Shown here one piece after another: positions 34,268 to 43,933 of a stretch of DNA of 64,000 bases. A model generated the notes under the pieces. That model saw nothing but the letters and a program-made list of their open reading frames with translations. It was not told where the DNA came from and searched no databases. The stretch is from Pseudomonas khavaziana. Lineage in GTDB: Bacteria > Pseudomonadota > Gammaproteobacteria > Pseudomonadales > Pseudomonadaceae. A program made the position numbers and the translations under genes. The DNA lies in assembly GCF_019145205.1 (NCBI RefSeq), contig NZ_JAHSTT010000001.1:806001-870000 (forward strand). Reading direction: 5' to 3'. Numbering within the stretch: position 1 is the stretch's first letter; each line of letters opens with the position of its first letter.

Positions 34268-37009
34268 TTAGCTGGCAATCAACTGACGCAGCACATAGTG
34301 CAAGATTCCGCCCGCCTTGAAGTATTCCACTTCATTCAAGGTATCAATCCGGCACAGCACCTCAACCTTCTCGCTGCTGCCATCTTCCCGGGTAATCACC
34401 AGTGTCAGGTTCATCCGCGGTTCGATCTCGGCATCGGTCAGCCCGAGGATATCGATCTTCTCCTTACCGGTGAGCTTGAGCGTCTTGCGGTTCTGGTCCA
34501 GCTTGAACTGCAACGGCAAAACACCCATGCCCACCAGGTTGGAGCGGTGGATGCGCTCGAAACTCTCGGCAATCACCGCCTTGACCCCCAGCAGGTTGGT
34601 GCCTTTGGCTGCCCAGTCACGGCTGGAGCCGGTGCCGTATTCTTGCCCTGCGATCACCACCAGCGGCGTACCTGAGGCCTGGTACTTCATCGACGCATCG
34701 TAGATCGCCATCTTCTCGCCGGTGGGGATATACAGCGTGTTGCCGCCTTCCTCACCGCCGAGCATTTCATTGCGGATGCGGATATTGGCGAAGGTGCCGC
34801 GCATCATCACTTCATGGTTGCCCCGGCGTGAGCCGTAGGAGTTGAAGTCACGTGGCTCCACGCCTTGCTCGCGCAGGTAGCGACCGGCCGGGCTGTCGGT
34901 CTTGATATTACCGGCAGGGGAGATGTGGTCGGTGGTCACCGAATCCCCCAGCAGAGCCAGCACGTTGGCGCCCTTGACGTCCTTGATCACCGGCAGCGGG
35001 CCGGCAATGTCGTCGAAGAACGGTGGATGCTGGATATAGGTGGAATCCTTCTGCCACACGTAGGTTGCCGCTTGTGGCACTTCAATCGCCTGCCACTGCT
35101 CGTCACCGGCAAACACCTCGGCATACTCCTTGTGGAACATGCTGGTACTGACCTGGGCCACCGCGTCGGCGATCTCCTGGCTGCTGGGCCAGATGTCCTT
35201 CAGGTACACAGGATTTCCGTTCTGGTCGTTACCCAGTGGCTCGCTGCTGATGTCGATGCGCACAGTGCCGGCCAACGCGTAGGCGACTACCAGGGGGGGC
35301 GAGGCCAGCCAGTTGGTTTTCACCAGCGGGTGTACGCGGCCTTCGAAGTTGCGGTTACCCGAAAGCACCGAGGCCACGGCGAGGTCGGCCTTCTGGATGG
35401 CTTTTTCGATAGGCTCGGGCAACGGCCCGGAGTTACCGATACAGGTGGTGCAGCCGTAGCCCACCAAGTCGAAGCCGAGCTTGTCGAGGTATTGGGTGAG
35501 GCCCGCGGCCTTGTAGTAGTCGGTGACCACTTTGGAGCCCGGGGCCAGCGAGGTCTTGACCCAAGGTTTGCGGGTCAGGCCTTTTTCCACGGCTTTTTTC
35601 GCCACCAGCCCGGCTGCCATCATTACGCTGGGGTTGGAAGTGTTGGTGCAGGAGGTAATGGCCGCGATGACCACCGCGCCGTTTTTCAGGCGATAGGTCT
35701 GGCCGTCGTACTCGTAATCGGTTTCGCCCACCAGGTCAGCATTGCCCACGGCTACGCCGCCACCGCCTTCACTTTCCAGGCGGCCTTCTTCCTTGCTGGT
35801 GGGTTTGAATTGCAGGTCGAGGAAGTCACTGAACGCTTGGCCGACATTCGGCAGGGATACACGGTCCTGCGGGCGCTTGGGTCCGGCGAGGCTGGCTTCG
35901 ACGCTGCCCATGTCCAGGGCCAGGGTGTCGGTGAACACCGGCTCCTGGCCGGCGTTGCGCCACAGGCCCTGGGCCTTGGTGTAGGCCTCCACCAGTTTGA
36001 CCGTTTCTACCGGGCGACCGGACAGGCGCAGGTAGTCCAGAGTCACTTCGTCGACCGGGAAAAAGCCGCAGGTGGCGCCGTATTCCGGAGCCATGTTGGC
36101 AATGGTGGCGCGGTCGGCCAGGGGCAGGTCGGCCAGGCCGTCGCCGTAGAACTCGACGAATTTACCCACCACGCCTTTCTTGCGCAGCATCTGCGTGACG
36201 GTCAGCACCAGGTCGGTGGCGGTGATGCCTTCCCTGAGCTTGCCGGTGAGCTTGAAGCCGATCACTTCCGGGATCAGCATCGATACCGGTTGGCCGAGCA
36301 TTGCCGCTTCGGCTTCGATCCCGCCCACGCCCCAGCCGAGTACGCCGAGGCCGTTGATCATGGTGGTGTGGGAGTCGGTGCCGACCAGGGTGTCCGGGAA
36401 GGCGTAGGTACGGCCGTCTTCCTCCTTGGTCCACACAGTGCGGCCCAGGTACTCCAGGTTGACCTGGTGGCAGATGCCGGTGCCCGGCGGGACCACGCTG
36501 AAGTTGTCGAAAGCGCTCTGGCCCCAGCGCAGGAAGGCGTAGCGTTCGCCGTTGCGCTGCATTTCGATATCGACGTTTTGCTCGAAGGCGCTGGTAGTAC
36601 CGAACCTGTCGACCATCACCGAGTGGTCGATCACCAGGTCCACCGGCGACAGCGGGTTGATACGCTGCGGGTCGCCACCGGCCTTGGCCACGGCGGCGCG
36701 CATGGCGGCCAGGTCGACCACGGCGGGCACTCCGGTAAAGTCCTGCATCAGCACACGGGCGGGGCGGTACTGGATCTCGCGGTCGGACTGGCGTTCTTTG
36801 AGCCAGGCGGCGATGGCCTTGAGGTCGGTGCCGGTGACGGTCTTGGCATCTTCCCAGCGCAGCAGGTTTTCCAGCAGCACCTTGAGGGACATCGGCAGCT
36901 TATCCAGGTCACCCAGGCTCTTGGCGGCTTCGGGCAGGCTGAAGTAGTGGTAAGTCTTGCTGTCTATTTCCAGGGTTTTAAGGGTTCTCAGGCTATCAAG
37001 GGATGACAT
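34268..37009 (-). CDS. acnA: Aconitate hydratase A
   Basis: 913 aa, ATG at 37009 with AAGGAG 7 nt upstream. Iron-sulfur ligands are in [14 protein letters not shown] (first Cys) and [12 protein letters not shown] (the other two). It has the N-terminal domains 1-3 followed by the C-terminal swivel domain with [15 protein letters not shown]. It interconverts citrate and isocitrate in the tricarboxylic acid cycle. Transcribed leftward and divergent from rlmM across a 196-nt promoter region. Confidence 0.95.
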   Translation of the reverse strand: MSSLDSLRTLKTLEIDSKTYHYFSLPEAAKSLGDLDKLPMSLKVLLENLLRWEDAKTVTGTDLKAIAAWLKERQSDREIQYRPARVLMQDFTGVPAVVDLAAMRAAVAKAGGDPQRINPLSPVDLVIDHSVMVDRFGTTSAFEQNVDIEMQRNGERYAFLRWGQSAFDNFSVVPPGTGICHQVNLEYLGRTVWTKEEDGRTYAFPDTLVGTDSHTTMINGLGVLGWGVGGIEAEAAMLGQPVSMLIPEVIGFKLTGKLREGITATDLVLTVTQMLRKKGVVGKFVEFYGDGLADLPLADRATIANMAPEYGATCGFFPVDEVTLDYLRLSGRPVETVKLVEAYTKAQGLWRNAGQEPVFTDTLALDMGSVEASLAGPKRPQDRVSLPNVGQAFSDFLDLQFKPTSKEEGRLESEGGGGVAVGNADLVGETDYEYDGQTYRLKNGAVVIAAITSCTNTSNPSVMMAAGLVAKKAVEKGLTRKPWVKTSLAPGSKVVTDYYKAAGLTQYLDKLGFDLVGYGCTTCIGNSGPLPEPIEKAIQKADLAVASVLSGNRNFEGRVHPLVKTNWLASPPLVVAYALAGTVRIDISSEPLGNDQNGNPVYLKDIWPSSQEIADAVAQVSTSMFHKEYAEVFAGDEQWQAIEVPQAATYVWQKDSTYIQHPPFFDDIAGPLPVIKDVKGANVLALLGDSVTTDHISPAGNIKTDSPAGRYLREQGVEPRDFNSYGSRRGNHEVMMRGTFANIRIRNEMLGGEEGGNTLYIPTGEKMAIYDASMKYQASGTPLVVIAGQEYGTGSSRDWAAKGTNLLGVKAVIAESFERIHRSNLVGMGVLPLQFKLDQNRKTLKLTGKEKIDILGLTDAEIEPRMNLTLVITREDGSSEKVEVLCRIDTLNEVEYFKAGGILHYVLRQLIAS

Positions 37010-37205
37010 TACATGACTCCTTATGGTCCGCACGGCTACGGACCTGACGGGACGAACAGAGCTATCACGTTAGCGCTGTTTTCAATAGCAAGCTAATAAC
37101 TGGACTCTATCGCCGAGCCCAAGGTTCCGAACTCGGCTATCATGCGCGCGTTTTCATGACAGGCATTGCGATAGCGCAAGGTCAGTTGATTCACCAGGAG
37201 AGTTG

Positions 37206-38282
37206 ATGAACACCCTTTTTATGCACTGCCGCCCCGGCTTTGAAGGCGAAGTCTGTTCCGAGATCGCGGAACACGCCGCGCGCCTGAACGTTTCCGGCTA
37301 CGCCAAGGCCAAGACCGGCAGCGCCTGCGCCGAATTTGTCTGCACCGAGGAAGACGGCGCCCAGCGCCTGATGCACGGCCAGCGCTTCGCCGAGCTGATC
37401 TTCCCCAGGCAATGGGCACGCGGGGTGTTTATCGACCTGCCGGAAACCGACCGCATCAGCGTGATCCTTACCCACCTGCGCGACTTCCCGGTGTGCGGCA
37501 GCCTGTGGCTGGAGATGGTCGATACCAATGACGGCAAGGAACTCTCAAACTTCTGCAAGAAATTCGAAGTGCACCTGCGCAAAGCCCTGCTGGGCGCAGG
37601 CCGGCTGGTGGATGACCCGAGCAAGCCGCGCCTGCTGCTGACTTTCAAGAGCGGTCGCGAAGCGTTCATGGGCCTGGCCGAGTCGAACAACTCGGCGATG
37701 TGGCCCATGGGCATCCCGCGCCTCAAGTTCCCACGTGACGCGCCCAGCCGCTCGACCCTGAAACTGGAAGAGGCCTGGCATCACTTTATCCCCCGTGACC
37801 AGTGGGACGAGCGCCTGCACGGCGACATGACCGGCGTTGATCTCGGCGCAGCACCGGGTGGCTGGACCTGGCAACTGGTCAACCGCGGCATGCTGGTGAC
37901 CGCCATCGACAACGGCCCCATGGCCGAAAGCCTGATGGATACCGGCCTGGTGCAACACCTGATGGCCGACGGTTTCACCTTCGTGCCCAAGCAGCCGGTG
38001 GACTGGATGGTCTGCGATATCGTTGAAAAGCCGGCGCGTAATGCGGCGCTGCTGGAAACCTGGATCGGCGAGGGATATTGCCGCGAGGCGGTGGTCAACC
38101 TCAAGCTACCGATGAAACAGCGTTACGCCGAGGTGAAGCGCCTGCTCGAACGCATCGAGGAGGGCTTCAAGGCACGCGGCATACGTGTGGAGATCGGCTG
38201 CAAGCAGCTGTACCACGACCGCGAGGAAGTGACGTGCCACCTGCGCCGCCTGGTAGACGTAAAGAAATCCAAAAACCGCTGA
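37206..38282 (+). CDS. rlmM: 23S rRNA (cytidine-2498-2'-O)-methyltransferase
   Basis: 358 aa from the ATG at 37206, 9 nt after GGAG. An N-terminal THUMP-like RNA-binding domain (about 1-170) precedes the Rossmann methyltransferase with motif I DLGAAPGGWTWQLV, and the KDKE-type residues are found at FIPRDQWDERLHGD, DWMVCDIVEKP and VVNLKLPMKQRY. It methylates the 2'-O of C2498 in 23S rRNA. Next gene is tusA, beyond a REPIN. Confidence 0.95.
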   Translation: MNTLFMHCRPGFEGEVCSEIAEHAARLNVSGYAKAKTGSACAEFVCTEEDGAQRLMHGQRFAELIFPRQWARGVFIDLPETDRISVILTHLRDFPVCGSLWLEMVDTNDGKELSNFCKKFEVHLRKALLGAGRLVDDPSKPRLLLTFKSGREAFMGLAESNNSAMWPMGIPRLKFPRDAPSRSTLKLEEAWHHFIPRDQWDERLHGDMTGVDLGAAPGGWTWQLVNRGMLVTAIDNGPMAESLMDTGLVQHLMADGFTFVPKQPVDWMVCDIVEKPARNAALLETWIGEGYCREAVVNLKLPMKQRYAEVKRLLERIEEGFKARGIRVEIGCKQLYHDREEVTCHLRRLVDVKKSKNR

Positions 38283-38290
38283 AATCAAAT

Positions 38291-38378
38291 GTGGGAGCGG
38301 GCTTGCCCGCGATAGCGGTATAACAGTCGAAATCTATGTTGAATGTGCCCACGTCATCGCGGGCAAGCCCACTCCCAC
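38291..38378. repeat. REPIN (GTGGGAGCGGGCTTGCCC class)
   Basis: Inverted units of a third sequence class (GTGGGAGCGGGCTTGCCCGC) in the rlmM-tusA gap. Confidence 0.85.
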
Positions 38379-38408
38379 ATAAGAGCGGGCCTGTTTCAGG
38401 AGTGAAGT

Positions 38409-38654
38409 ATGAGTGTTGATTTACCCGTAGACGGCACCCTCGACGCCACCGGTCTCAACTGCCCGGAGCCGGTGATGATGCTGCACCAGCATATCCGTGA
38501 CCTGCCGGCGGGTGGCTTGCTCAAGGTGATCGCCACCGACCCGTCGACCCGCCGTGATATCCCCAAGTTCTGTGTGTTTCTTGACCACGAGCTGGTGGAT
38601 CAACAGGAAGATGCTGGCACCTACCTGTACTGGATCCGCAAGAAAGCCGATTGA
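38409..38654 (+). CDS. tusA: Sulfur carrier protein TusA
   Basis: 81 aa. The CPEP motif with the active Cys18 ([13 protein letters not shown]) and the fold-defining [18 protein letters not shown] match TusA. It carries persulfide sulfur for tRNA 2-thiouridine and other pathways. It is preceded by AGGAG and followed 4 nt later by a REPIN. Confidence 0.92.
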   Translation: MSVDLPVDGTLDATGLNCPEPVMMLHQHIRDLPAGGLLKVIATDPSTRRDIPKFCVFLDHELVDQQEDAGTYLYWIRKKAD

Positions 38655-38657
38655 CCT

Positions 38658-38755
38658 GTAGGAGCGAGCTTGCTCGCGAAAAACTCTAACGATAACGCAG
38701 CACTTCCGGTTTAACGCGGCGCTCTCAAGTTTTTCGCGAGCAAGCTCGCTCCTAC
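38658..38755. repeat. REPIN (GTAGGAGCGAG class), overlaps stop of the MATE gene
   Basis: Inverted GTAGGAGCGAGCTTGCTCGC units in the gap of convergent tusA and the MATE gene. Its right end (CTAC at 38752-38755) supplies the TAG stop codon of the MATE gene on the minus strand. Confidence 0.9.
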
Positions 38756-40149
38756 AGGGCGCGTGCGTTGTCTGCGCGAATGCGTCGGCGTGCACTGCGC
38801 GCCAGGCGCACCAGCAACATCCCCGCCGCACAGCTCAAGCCGACGATCAGCCCTTGCCACAAGCCGCTTGGGCCGCTGGGCTCGCCGAGCCAGTCGGTCA
38901 GCCCCAGGGCGTAACCCACCGGCAACCCTACGCCCCAATAGGCGAACAATGTCAGCACCATGGTCACCCGGGTGTCCTGGTAGCCGCGCAGTGCGCCGGC
39001 GGCGGTGACCTGGATCGAGTCGGAGAACTGGAACAGCGCCGAGAATACAATCAGCATCGATGCCAGGTGGATCACCACCGGGTCCGGTGTATAGATCGCG
39101 GCGATCTGCTCACGAAACACCAGCATCAGGCTGCACGACAGGCACGCATAGGCCAGTGCGGTGCCCATGCCGACCCCCGCAGCGAAGCGCGCTTCGCGGG
39201 GTTCACCACGGCCCAGGGCCTGGCCGACCCGCACGGTCACAGCCATGCTCAAGGAGTAGGGGATCATGAACACCAGGGAGCTGACGTTGAGTGCGATCTG
39301 ATGGCCGGACACCACGGTAGCGCCCAGGCTGCCAAGCAACAGGGCAATCACTGCGAAAATGCTCGACTCGGCGAAGATCGCCACACCAATCGGCAGGCCG
39401 ATGCCCAATATGCGCTTGATCACCGTCCATTGCGGCCAGTCGAAACGCTTGAACAGTTCGCTGCTCTGATACACCGGGCCCCAGCGCGTCCAGCCGGCCA
39501 GGCCGAGCATCATCACCCACATTGCAATCGCCGTGGCCCAGCCGCAACCCACGCCGCCCATCGCCGGCACGCCGAAGTGGCCGTAGATGAAGATGTAGTT
39601 CAGCGGAATATTCAACGCCAGGCCGCACAGGCCCATGACCATGCTCGGCCGTGTGCGGCCCAGCCCGTCACTGAAACAGCGCAGCACGTAATACAGCGCA
39701 ATCGCCGGCATACCTGCGGCGATGCCATGCAGGTAACCCATGGACGGCTCGATCAGGTCAGGCTCGACCTTCATCGCATGCAGGATCGGCTCGGCGCATA
39801 GCAACAACAACGCACCGCAAAGGCCGACCACCACGGCCAACCACAACGATTGGCGCACCAACGGCCCGATCTCGGTGAGTTTGCCCGCGCCATAACGCTC
39901 GGCAACTTTCGGCGTGGTGGCCAGCAACGTGCCCGTCATCAGCAGGTACACCGGGATCCAGATCGAGTTACCCAGGCCGACCGCCGCCAGGTCCTGGGGG
40001 CTGACACGCCCGGCCATCACCGCATCGACAAAGCTCATCGCGGTGGTTGCCAGTTGGCCGATCATGATCGGCAAGGCCAGCGTCAGCAGGCCGCGCACTT
40101 CCCGGCTGATGCGCGCGGGGCGGGAGAGGGTAGCGGTGGCAGTGTTCAC
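38752..40149 (-). CDS. MATE-family multidrug efflux transporter (NorM-like)
   Basis: 465 aa from a GTG at 40149; a TTG at 40167 is less likely. Twelve hydrophobic segments in two repeats are visible. Each half begins with a similar helix pair (LTLALPIMIGQLATTAMSFV; RILGIGLPIGVAIFAESSIF), and AGRVSPQDLAAVGLG matches the MATE fold. It should export cationic drugs against a Na+ or H+ gradient; the substrate is unknown. Convergent with tusA over a REPIN. Confidence 0.9.
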   Translation of the reverse strand: MNTATATLSRPARISREVRGLLTLALPIMIGQLATTAMSFVDAVMAGRVSPQDLAAVGLGNSIWIPVYLLMTGTLLATTPKVAERYGAGKLTEIGPLVRQSLWLAVVVGLCGALLLLCAEPILHAMKVEPDLIEPSMGYLHGIAAGMPAIALYYVLRCFSDGLGRTRPSMVMGLCGLALNIPLNYIFIYGHFGVPAMGGVGCGWATAIAMWVMMLGLAGWTRWGPVYQSSELFKRFDWPQWTVIKRILGIGLPIGVAIFAESSIFAVIALLLGSLGATVVSGHQIALNVSSLVFMIPYSLSMAVTVRVGQALGRGEPREARFAAGVGMGTALAYACLSCSLMLVFREQIAAIYTPDPVVIHLASMLIVFSALFQFSDSIQVTAAGALRGYQDTRVTMVLTLFAYWGVGLPVGYALGLTDWLGEPSGPSGLWQGLIVGLSCAAGMLLVRLARSARRRIRADNARAL

Positions 40150-40271
40150 GTACAGGTGTCCAATCAAAAGGCAGTCGCAAGGACGGCGGATTCTACGCTT
40201 TGACGCAGCGGTCAGGAAAAAACCTGTGTTGTTGATTTGTAATGCAACCTCGCAGGCACTGCATGACCCTG

Positions 40272-40368
40272 GTGGGAGGGGGCTTGCTCCCGATAGCGGT
40301 GTGTCAGTTTATGCATCTGTGACTGAACAACCGCTATCGGGAGCAAGCCCCCTCCCACAGGGATCTGT
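40272..40368. repeat. REPIN (GTGGGAGGGGGCTTG class)
   Basis: Inverted GTGGGAGGGGGCTTGCTCCC units, between the MATE gene start and pdxB; here a REPIN lies upstream of a gene start rather than between convergent ends. Confidence 0.9.
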
Positions 40369-40422
40369 TGTGTTACTTGAATCCCATGCCTGTACACTGC
40401 TGATCCGCCAAAGGAGCCTGCC

Positions 40423-41565
40423 ATGCTGATTGTTGCCGACGAAAATATCCCGCTGCTCGATGCATTCTTCGAAGGGTTTGGCGAGATTCGCCGCGTGCCC
40501 GGCCGGTCCATCGACCGCGCCACCGTCGCGCAGGCCGACGTGCTGCTGGTGCGCTCGGTGACCAACGTCAACCGTGCCTTGCTCGAAGGCAGCAACGTGC
40601 GCTTCGTCGGCACCTGCACCATCGGCACCGACCACTTGGACCTCGATTACTTCAAGCAGGCGGGTATCCAGTGGTCCAGCGCGCCGGGCTGCAATGCCCG
40701 TGGCGTCGTGGACTACGTGCTCGGCAGCTTGCAGACCCTGGCCGAAATCGAAGGGGTTGAGCTTGGCCAGCGCACCTATGGCGTGGTCGGGGCCGGTGAA
40801 GTCGGCGGGCGGCTGGTCAAGGTGCTCAAGGGCCTGGGCTGGAACGTGCTGGTCTGCGACCCGCCGCGACAGATCGCCGAAGACGGTGACTACGTCAGCC
40901 TGCAACAGATCATCGAGCAGTGCGACGTGATCAGCTTGCACACACCGCTGACCAAGTCCGGCAATGGTTCCACCTGGCACCTGTTGGATCGCCTGCGCCT
41001 GGAGCAGCTCAAGCCCGGTACCTGGCTGATCAATGCCAGCCGTGGTGCAGTGGTGGATAACGCCGCCCTGCGTGAGGTGCTGCTGGCCCGTGAAGACCTG
41101 CAAGCCGTATTGGACGTGTGGGAAGGTGAGCCCGAGGTGGATGTCGACCTGGCTGACCTGTGCGTGCTGGCTACGCCGCATATCGCCGGATACAGCCTTG
41201 ACGGCAAGCAGCGCGGCACGGCGCAGATCTACCAGGCGTTCTGCGCGCACCTGGGCCAGGAGCCGAGTGTTCAACTGAGTGATTTGTTGCCGGCACCGTG
41301 GCTGGCTGAAGTGCACCTGAACGCTGCAACCGATCCGGCCTGGGCGCTGGCGACCCTGTGCCGCAGTGTGTACGACCCACGGCGTGACGATGCGGATTTC
41401 CGGCGCAGCCTGGTCGGCACGGTGGAGGAACAGCGCAAGGCATTCGACCTGCTGCGCAAGCACTATCCGCTACGGCGCGAGATTGACGGCTTGAAGGTGC
41501 GGATCAATGGTGAGTCGGCGGCGTTGCCCGCTATCGTCTCGGCCTTGGGTGCCGAAGCCCTGTAG
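40423..41565 (+). CDS. pdxB: Erythronate-4-phosphate dehydrogenase
   Basis: 380 aa, ATG preceded by AAAGGAG. The NAD-binding loop is [12 protein letters not shown] and the catalytic Arg, Glu and His of the hydroxyacid dehydrogenase family are in [21 protein letters not shown] and TPHIAGYS. The extra C-terminal domain (about 285-380, with [13 protein letters not shown]) is the PdxB dimerisation domain and separates it from SerA-like enzymes. It works in vitamin B6 (pyridoxal phosphate) synthesis. Confidence 0.93.
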   Translation: MLIVADENIPLLDAFFEGFGEIRRVPGRSIDRATVAQADVLLVRSVTNVNRALLEGSNVRFVGTCTIGTDHLDLDYFKQAGIQWSSAPGCNARGVVDYVLGSLQTLAEIEGVELGQRTYGVVGAGEVGGRLVKVLKGLGWNVLVCDPPRQIAEDGDYVSLQQIIEQCDVISLHTPLTKSGNGSTWHLLDRLRLEQLKPGTWLINASRGAVVDNAALREVLLAREDLQAVLDVWEGEPEVDVDLADLCVLATPHIAGYSLDGKQRGTAQIYQAFCAHLGQEPSVQLSDLLPAPWLAEVHLNAATDPAWALATLCRSVYDPRRDDADFRRSLVGTVEEQRKAFDLLRKHYPLRREIDGLKVRINGESAALPAIVSALGAEAL

Positions 41566-41578
41566 CCCCCCATTAAAA

Positions 41579-41599
41579 ACCCGGCCACCTGGGCCGGGT
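41579..41599 (-). terminator. Intrinsic terminator downstream of the small minus-strand gene
   Basis: Stem ACCCGGCC (41579-41586) / GGCCGGGT (41592-41599), with an A-run on the left, i.e. T-run when read on the minus strand. It follows the minus-strand gene at 41619 and may also stop pdxB transcripts weakly. Confidence 0.7.
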
Positions 41600-41618
41600 C
41601 TCAAAGAGCGCGGGCGTA

Positions 41619-41792
41619 TCAGCCTTGCTGGGCAGGTTTGACCAGACGCTGTTCCAGTTCGCTGCAGGCTTGCTGGATCATCTCTTCGGTAATCTGCACT
41701 TCGCGGCCCTTGGCATCGATGTACGAGCATGGCAGTTGCTGCGGCTGGCGGATCACTTCAATCTCGGCGTTGCTGCTATCTTGCAAGGTCAT
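41619..41792 (-). CDS. Small conserved Pseudomonas protein (PA1571-like)
   Basis: 57 aa. GAGGAGA lies 6 nt before the ATG at 41792. Sequence TLQDSSNAEIEVIRQPQQ, LPCSYIDAKGREVQITEEM and a helical C-terminus (IQQACSELEQRLVKP) match a small conserved pseudomonad family that I recall as PA1571. Function unknown. Convergent with pdxB, terminator between them. Confidence 0.75.
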   Translation of the reverse strand: MTLQDSSNAEIEVIRQPQQLPCSYIDAKGREVQITEEMIQQACSELEQRLVKPAQQG

Positions 41793-42037
41793 GGCCTGTC
41801 TCCTCATCAGGTTGTGTACCTACTCTAAATCTCCCGCGTGAACGCGCTGTTACAACTCCGTTCGCGTCTATCGGTTAGAACACCCAGTCCACCAGAAACC
41901 GATACATATTTCCAGATGAGTCTTAGACCGATAGCCTCTATGGGCTTGCGTCGGCGGGCATAATTAACCTGACTCATTGTTATTCACGCAAGTTCCCCCA
42001 ATGTTGAGGTACACAGACTCCTCATTGGTGATGTCCC

Positions 42038-43795
42038 ATGCTCTCGACCCGTCAACGCCGTGCGATCCGCCTGGCCAGCCGCTTTATTGCGCCCTATCGC
42101 TGGCAGGCGCTGGGTGCCCTGTTGGCGCTGATCGTCACCGCCGGCATTACCTTGTCCATGGGGCAAGGCATACGCCTGCTGGTGGACCAGGGCTTCATGA
42201 CCCAGTCACCTCATCTGCTTAACCAGTCCATCGGCCTGTTCATGGTGCTGGTGCTGGGCCTGGCCGTGGGCACCTTCACGCGGTTTTACCTGGTGTCCTG
42301 GATAGGCGAGCGGGTGGTGGCGGATATTCGCCGGCAGGTGTTCAACCACCTGATCTACCTGCACCCCGGCTTCTACGAAAACAACCGCAGCTCGGAAATC
42401 CAGTCGCGGCTGACCACCGACACCACGTTGTTGCAATCGGTGATCGGCTCCTCGCTGTCGCTGTTCCTGCGCAATGCCCTGATGGTCATCGGTGGCATCG
42501 TGCTGCTGTTCATCACCAACCCCAAGCTCACCAGTATCGTGGTGGTGGCACTGCCCCTGGTGCTGGCACCGATCCTGATTTTCGGTCGCCGCGTGCGCAG
42601 CCTGTCGCGTCAGAGCCAGGACCGCATCGCCGATGTCGGTAGCTACGTCTCGGAAACCCTTGGTCAGATCAAGACAGTGCAGGCCTACAACCATCAGGTG
42701 CAGGACGAAAAGCGTTTCGCCGTCACCGTGGAAGAGGCTTTCACTACCGCTCGTAAACGCATCTTGCAGCGCTCCTGGCTGATTACCCTGGTGATCATGT
42801 TGGTGCTTGGCGCCGTGGGCGTGATGCTCTGGGTGGGGGGCATGGACGTGATCAGCGGGCGCATTTCCGGCGGTGAGCTGGCGGCATTTGTGTTCTACAG
42901 CCTGATCGTCGGTAGCGCCGTCGGCACCCTGAGCGAAGTGCTCGGCGAGTTGCAGCGTGCCGCCGGCGCGGCCGAGCGCATTGGTGAACTGTTGCAGTCG
43001 AGTAACGACATCCAGGCGCCGGCCAATGGCAGCGAACGCCTGCCGGAGCGGGTCAGTGGCCGCATGGAGCTTAAAGACCTGCGCTTTTCCTACCCCTCAC
43101 GGCCGGACAGCTACGCCATCGATGGCTTGAACCTGACCATCAATCCCGGCGAAACCCTGGCGCTGGTAGGCCCCTCCGGCGCGGGCAAGTCGACAATTTT
43201 CGACCTGCTGCTGCGCTTCTACGATCCCCAGCAAGGTCGCATTCTGCTCGAAGGCCGCCCGCTGACCGAGTTGGACCCCCTGGACCTGCGTCGCCATTTC
43301 GCCCTGGTGTCCCAGAGCCCGGCGCTGTTTTTCGGCAGCGTCGAGGAAAACATCCGCTACGGCAACCCGTCCGCCACCATGGCCGAGGTCGAAGCCGCTG
43401 CCCGTATCGCCCATGCCCACGACTTCATCCTGCAAATGCCCGATGGCTACCAGACCCATCTCGGCGATGGCGGCATGGGTCTCTCCGGCGGCCAGCGCCA
43501 ACGCCTTGCCATCGCCCGCGCCTTGTTGGTCGACGCGCCGATCCTGTTGCTGGACGAGGCCACCAGCGCCCTCGATGCCCAAAGTGAGCACCTGATCCAG
43601 CAAGCGCTGCCGCAATTGATGCAAGGGCGAACCACCCTGGTGATCGCGCACCGCCTGGCGACTGTGAAGAATGCCGATCGAATTGCAGTGATGGATCAGG
43701 GCAAACTGGTGGCGGTGGGCACGCACCAGGAGTTGATTGCGAGCAACCCGCTGTATGCGCGGTTGGCGGCGTTGCAGTTCAGTGAGGGGCAATAG
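42038..43795 (+). CDS. ABC exporter, fused transmembrane and ATPase domains (MsbA-like)
   Basis: 585 aa. Six membrane helices occupy about 1-310, with the coupling segment YLHPGFYENNRSSEIQSRLT. The ATPase domain has Walker A GPSGAGKST, the Q-loop VSQSPALFF, signature LSGGQRQRLAIAR, Walker B ILLLDEATSALD and the switch His in IAHRL. Half-size exporters of this type dimerise and move lipids, drugs or peptides outward. Substrate unknown. The intergenic region 41880-42037 upstream holds the promoter, without an obvious operator. Confidence 0.9.
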   Translation: MLSTRQRRAIRLASRFIAPYRWQALGALLALIVTAGITLSMGQGIRLLVDQGFMTQSPHLLNQSIGLFMVLVLGLAVGTFTRFYLVSWIGERVVADIRRQVFNHLIYLHPGFYENNRSSEIQSRLTTDTTLLQSVIGSSLSLFLRNALMVIGGIVLLFITNPKLTSIVVVALPLVLAPILIFGRRVRSLSRQSQDRIADVGSYVSETLGQIKTVQAYNHQVQDEKRFAVTVEEAFTTARKRILQRSWLITLVIMLVLGAVGVMLWVGGMDVISGRISGGELAAFVFYSLIVGSAVGTLSEVLGELQRAAGAAERIGELLQSSNDIQAPANGSERLPERVSGRMELKDLRFSYPSRPDSYAIDGLNLTINPGETLALVGPSGAGKSTIFDLLLRFYDPQQGRILLEGRPLTELDPLDLRRHFALVSQSPALFFGSVEENIRYGNPSATMAEVEAAARIAHAHDFILQMPDGYQTHLGDGGMGLSGGQRQRLAIARALLVDAPILLLDEATSALDAQSEHLIQQALPQLMQGRTTLVIAHRLATVKNADRIAVMDQGKLVAVGTHQELIASNPLYARLAALQFSEGQ

Positions 43796-43825
43796 CCACA
43801 ATTCTGGACCCGCTCAATACCAAAT

Positions 43826-43912
43826 GTGGGAGGGGGCTTGCTCCCGATGGCGGCGGATCAGCAACACAAGCGTTGACTGACAGCCTGCCATCGGGGGCAA
43901 GCCCCCTCCCAC
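43826..43912. repeat. REPIN (GTGGGAGGGGGCTTG class)
   Basis: Inverted REP units between the ABC exporter and convergent slt. Confidence 0.9.
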
Positions 43913-43933
43913 ATATGAAGCAGATTCAGTGCC

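Noticed and set aside
34865..37006. 713-aa plus-strand frame opposite acnA
   Set aside because: Shadow of acnA with His/Gly/Val-rich composition typical of GC-rich antisense frames.
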